Below, in pieces: positions 60,751 to 64,000 of a stretch of 64,000 nt of DNA. A model generated the notes under the pieces. That model did no database searches. It saw only the letters and a list, made by a program, of their open reading frames with translations, and was not told the origin of the DNA. Origin of the DNA: Actinomycetota bacterium (GTDB lineage: Bacteria; Actinomycetota; Acidimicrobiia; Acidimicrobiales; AC-14); NCBI GenBank assembly GCA_040754375.1, contig JBFMCT010000014.1:1-64000 (forward strand). The letters run 5' to 3'. Every line of letters begins with the position of its first letter. Positions within the stretch are counted from its first letter, which is position 1. A program made the position numbers and the translations under genes.

Positions 60751-62167
60751 GGGGGCGGGTGCCGCGACTTCCGCCTCCGCGGCGCAGGCGGCGGCGGGCA
60801 CAGCCGAGGGCCCGCCGCCCGGGCCCGTCGACCTGGTCACCCTGGCCGACCAGGTGGCGGGCTGGGCCCGTGACGGCGAGCAGGTCGAGGCCTACGTGGC
60901 CCGGGGCACGCACACGTCGGTGCGGGTGTTCGGGGGCGAGGTGGAGTCGCTGTCGTCGGCCCAGTCCGAGGGCGTGGGGGTGCGGGTCGTCGTCGGCCAC
61001 CGCCAGGGGTTCGCCTACGCGGCCTCGCTGGCACCCGAGGCCGTGGCCGAGGTCCTGGCCGAGGCCCGCGACAACGCCCGCTTCGGCGAAGCCGACGAGC
61101 ACCTGGGCCTGGCCACCCCCGACGGCGTGGCGCCGGCCGACCTCGACCTGTGGCGGCCCGAGCTGGCCGCCTTCCCCACGGGCCGCAAGGTGGAGCTGGC
61201 GCTGGCCGTGGAGGCCGCCACCCGGGCCGCCGACCCCCGCATCAAGGGCGTGGAGTCGGCCGACTACGGCGACTCGGCCTTCGAGGCGGCCATCTCCTCC
61301 AGTACCGGGGTGCGGGCGTCGTCGAGGAGAACGGGGTGTTCGCTGTGGGCCTCGGCCCTGGCCGACGACGGGCGGGGCACCCAGACAGGGTCGGGCTACT
61401 CGGTGGCCCGCTCGCCCCACGACCTCGACGTCGGCAAGGCCGCGGGCGACGCCGCCGAGCGGGCCACCCGCCTCCTGGGGGCCACCAAGCCGCCTTCCCA
61501 GCGGCTGACCGTCTTCCTGGAACCGCCGGTCACCGCCTCGCTCCTGGGCATCGTGTCGTCGGTCCTGTCGGGCATGGCCGCCCTCAAGGGGCGGTCCTTC
61601 CTGGCCGGCAGGGTCGGCGAGGTGGTGGCCGTCGGTGACCTCACCCTGGTCGACGACCCCACCGACCCCGACGCCTACGGCGCCACCAGCTTCGACGCCG
61701 AGGGCCTGGCCACCAGGCGCAACGTCCTCATCGACGGGGGGGTGCTGCGCCAGTTCCTCCAGAACACCTACACCGGCCGGCGCTCGGGCCTGGCCTCGAC
61801 GGCCAGCGCCGTCCGGGCCGGCTACCGCAGCACCCCCGGGGTGGGGGCTCGGGCGCTGACCCTGGTCCCCGGCCCGCTCGACCAGAGCGAGTTGCTGGCC
61901 GCGATCGGCGACGGCCTGCTCGTGCAGTCGGTCACCGGCATGCACTCGGGCGTGAACGCCACCACCGGCGACTTCTCGGTGGGCGTGCAGGGCCTCATGG
62001 TGCGGGGCGGCCAGCTCGCCGAACCGGTGCGGGAGGCCACCATCGCGTCGACCCTCCAGGCCATGCTGGGAGACGTGGTAGCCGTGGGCGGCGATCGCGA
62101 GTGGCTGCCAGGAGGGGCCGCCGGCCTGACATTGGCGATAGGAGGCGTCACCCTGTCAGGCTCCTGA
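60743..62167 (+). CDS. pmbA: TldE/PmbA partner subunit
   Basis: 474 residues from GTG. Homologous to TldD but without HExxxH: VFLEPPVTASLLGIVSSVLS occupies that place, followed by DPDAYGATSFDAEGLATRRN and GMHSGVNATTGDFSVGVQGL. The N-terminal ~30 residues are Ala/Gly-rich and may be dispensable. Non-catalytic half of the TldD/E heterodimer. Confidence 0.92.
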
Positions 62168-62168
62168 A

Positions 62169-63020
62169 GTGCCCGTCCAAGCAGGGATCCCCATCGTCCA
62201 CGCCGTCGTGCTGGGCGTGGTCCAGGGCCTCACCGAGTTCTTCCCGGTGTCCTCGAGCGGGCACTTGGTGCTGGTGCCGTGGCTGTTCGGGTGGGACGAG
62301 CTGTCGGCCAACCCGGAGCTGCACAAGACGTTCGACGTGGCCCTCCACCTGGGGACCTTCATCGGGGCGGCCGCCTACTTCGCGCCCGACATCCGCCGCT
62401 TCGCCAGGGCCGGCGCCCGGTCGCTGCGCCGGCGACGGGTCGAGACCCCCGACGAGCGCCTGGCCTGGCTCCTGCTGCTGACCTCGCTCCCCGGGGCGGC
62501 CGTGGGGGCCAGCCTCGAGTCTTTCATCGAGCGGGAGCTGGGCCGGGAGTGGCTCGTCGGTGTCCTGCTGATCGCCTTTGGCCTGGTGCTGGCGGCCGCT
62601 GACCGCAGCAAGGGCACGCGTACGGCCGACAAGCTCGGCCTGCGCGACGCCATCACCATCGGGGCGGCCCAGGCCGTGGCCCTGGCCCCGGGTGTGTCCC
62701 GGTCGGGCGTGACCATCTCGGCCGCCCGCTGGCTGGGCTTCGACCGCGACAGCGCGGCCCGGGTCTCGTTCCTGATGAGCCTGCCCATCATCGGCGGGGC
62801 CGTGCTGTTCAAGGGCCTCCAGGTGGTGGCCGCCGGGGGCCTGCCGGCAGGCACGGGCGGTGCCTTCTTAGCCGGCACCATCGCCTCTGGTCTCACGGGC
62901 ACCCTGGCCGTGTGGGGCACGCTCAGGCTGGTGCGCACCCGCTCGTTCAAGCCGTTCGTCATCTACCGCATGGCCGCCGGCGCGGCAGTCCTCGGCGTGG
63001 TCGCCTCGGGCGCCCGGTGA
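62169..63020 (+). CDS. uppP: Undecaprenyl-diphosphatase
   Basis: 283 residues from GTG, one base after the pmbA stop. BacA-type motifs: VVQGLTEFFPVSSSGHLVLV (Glu and SSSGH) and ALAPGVSRSGVTISAARWLG (PGxSRSG). Multispan membrane enzyme that recycles the undecaprenyl carrier of peptidoglycan synthesis and can confer bacitracin tolerance. Confidence 0.95.
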   Translation: MPVQAGIPIVHAVVLGVVQGLTEFFPVSSSGHLVLVPWLFGWDELSANPELHKTFDVALHLGTFIGAAAYFAPDIRRFARAGARSLRRRRVETPDERLAWLLLLTSLPGAAVGASLESFIERELGREWLVGVLLIAFGLVLAAADRSKGTRTADKLGLRDAITIGAAQAVALAPGVSRSGVTISAARWLGFDRDSAARVSFLMSLPIIGGAVLFKGLQVVAAGGLPAGTGGAFLAGTIASGLTGTLAVWGTLRLVRTRSFKPFVIYRMAAGAAVLGVVASGAR

Positions 63021-63022
63021 GA

Positions 63023-63712
63023 TCAGGGGCCGCGCTGGTCACCCGGGCCTTGGGCCTGGGCCGGACCGGGGGCCAGGCTCCGGGTCGGACCAGGGGTCAG
63101 GGTGACGGTGACCGAGCCGTTGGCTAGCGCGTAGGCCACAGACCGGGCCTCCTCGGGGCGAACGGCCACGGTGACGGCGCCGTCGGCCACATCGACGACC
63201 GGGGCGTCGAGCACGATAGCCAGGGCCGGTTGGCGGTCGAGGGTGGCCAGCAGGTCGACCACGTCGCCCCTCTCGAGAGGCGGGGAGGTGGCCCCCCCGG
63301 CGGGCACGGTGACGGCCCGGGTGCCCTCGGGAAGCAGAGCGGCCACGCCCGACAGGCCACCGGGGGCGAGGTGGCCGGCCAGCACCACCTGGCCGGCCAG
63401 GAGCGGGGTGGCGGTGGTGCGGCCCTCGACCTCGAGGGGCGCAGCGAACGCCCCCGGCGGCACGAACGTCGAGGGCACCATCTGTACCGAGAGCTCGCCG
63501 GCCGCCACCTCGGACCCCGGGCCCACCTCGGCGGCGGCCACCACGACAGGAACGAGCGGGCCGTAGCGCCCGGCCAGCGACCGGGCTTCTCCGATGGCCC
63601 CCCCGACGACCATGGCCGTGGCCATGGCCAGGCCGGCCACGGCCAACCAGAACAGCAACGGGGACCGCGACAGCCGGGCGCGGCCCCTGCTCGGCATCCG
63701 GAAGCGGCCCAT
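63023..63712 (-). CDS. SAF-domain membrane protein (CpaB-like)
   Basis: 229 residues. Basic head, one span (SPLLFWLAVAGLAMATAMVV), then a SAF domain (VPVVVAAAEVGPGSEVAAGE, FVPPGAFAAPLEVEGRTTAT, PLLAGQVVLAGHL) and a second beta domain with LERGDVVDLLATL. The architecture is that of the CpaB/RcpC group that aids Flp pilus assembly; no other pilus gene is in the window. GGAAGGAGG precedes the ATG. Confidence 0.75.
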   Translation of the reverse strand: MGRFRMPSRGRARLSRSPLLFWLAVAGLAMATAMVVGGAIGEARSLAGRYGPLVPVVVAAAEVGPGSEVAAGELSVQMVPSTFVPPGAFAAPLEVEGRTTATPLLAGQVVLAGHLAPGGLSGVAALLPEGTRAVTVPAGGATSPPLERGDVVDLLATLDRQPALAIVLDAPVVDVADGAVTVAVRPEEARSVAYALANGSVTVTLTPGPTRSLAPGPAQAQGPGDQRGP

Positions 63713-63785
63713 GGCCCTCCTTCCCTGAGCTCTAGTACACGGAATTACATGAGGAGGAAGGTAAGACTCACACTACAGCACGGGC

Positions 63786-64000
63786 TTAGCCCGGGTCGAC
63801 AGTCCCGTCGCCGCACAGGCACGACCGCTCGGTCGGTATGGCGGGCAGCGTCGCGGTCAGCACCCGCTGCACCTTGGCGACGTTCTCGCGCATGACCCGG
63901 AACACCACCTCCATGCTGACGGCCTCGATGCCGTCGATACCCGCCAGACCGGCGTCGTAGTCGGTGACCAGGGCGATGCCGGCATAACAGAGGCCTAGCT
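63786..64000 (-). CDS. 3' end of probable MTA/purine nucleoside phosphorylase (partial)
   Basis: The window edge cuts the gene; about 70 C-terminal residues remain. LGLCYAGIALVTDYDAG followed by EAVSMEVVFRVMRENVAKVQ matches the end of the MTAP/PNP family, where the Asp in VTDYD helps recognise the purine base. Ends LCGDGTVDPG. It would phosphorolyse methylthioadenosine or a purine nucleoside. The gap to the SAF gene is 73 bp. Confidence 0.7.
   Translation of the reverse strand, partial: LGLCYAGIALVTDYDAGLAGIDGIEAVSMEVVFRVMRENVAKVQRVLTATLPAIPTERSCLCGDGTVDPG

Overview
The window is high-GC, GTG-start-rich DNA typical of an actinobacterium. The split lycopene cyclase (two short CrtY-type proteins), the MmpL-type exporter, the PGM1-type ligase and the tRNA without an encoded CCA all fit that phylum. 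Acidimicrobiia-like is my guess, but nothing here fixes the class. The part right of about 33.2 kb reads as ordinary chromosome. The part left of it is an accessory island with visibly lower and more variable GC.

Island, 0-10.6 kb. A predicted defence locus comes first: a DNA methyltransferase, a large GHKL ATPase, an Mrr-N winged-helix protein, an unrecognised protein with a possible integrase-like core-binding fold, and a restriction-modification-type controller protein. After it come a small membrane protein, a secreted beta-propeller/SGNH esterase, a TetR regulator and two unknown genes.

Island, 10.7-20.2 kb. This is a conjugative or integrative element: several very small proteins, a TraG/VirD4-like coupling ATPase, a replication-relaxation family protein, an orphan DNA methyltransferase, a ribbon-helix-helix protein, an XRE/ImmA pair and a large serine recombinase. 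The recombinase frame runs straight into a 45-bp copy of the 3' part of a tRNA-Arg gene.

Island, 20.2-33.2 kb. A second element lies between that tRNA fragment and the intact tRNA-Arg(CCT) at 33.2 kb. Its tyrosine integrase lies next to the intact tRNA, so two elements have accreted in tandem at one tRNA. Its cargo is an AbiE-like antitoxin/nucleotidyltransferase set with a metallophosphatase fragment, a two-gene unknown locus with one frameshift, a repeat-rich candidate origin, an excisionase-like protein and a MobF-type helicase without its relaxase domain. It also carries a chimeric gene joining the N-terminus of the DISARM helicase DrmD to the PLD nuclease domain of DrmC. Two further genes follow the chimera tightly, and the second is a PD-(D/E)XK-type nuclease. 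This three-gene operon and the methyltransferase/GHKL/Mrr-N locus are the best candidates for something undescribed.

Chromosome, 33.2-64 kb. Sulfate activation comes first (cysQ divergent from cysC-cysD-cysN). It is followed by a TetR/MmpL pair with a perfect operator palindrome, an aldo/keto reductase and a PGM1-type ATP-grasp ligase. An isoprenoid and carotenoid region comes next: dxs, the split lycopene cyclase, a CDP-alcohol phosphatidyltransferase, a Uma2 protein, a family-2 glycosyltransferase, then crtB-crtI and a GGPP synthase. After it lie membrane-lipid genes (PAP2, LPG-synthase-type flippase), an alpha/beta hydrolase, dodecin, a secreted LVIVD/PA-domain protein, the tldD-pmbA protease pair, uppP, a SAF-domain protein and the 3' end of a probable MTA/purine nucleoside phosphorylase cut by the window edge. 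Apart from the tRNA I saw no rRNA or other RNA gene, and no CRISPR array or insertion sequence.
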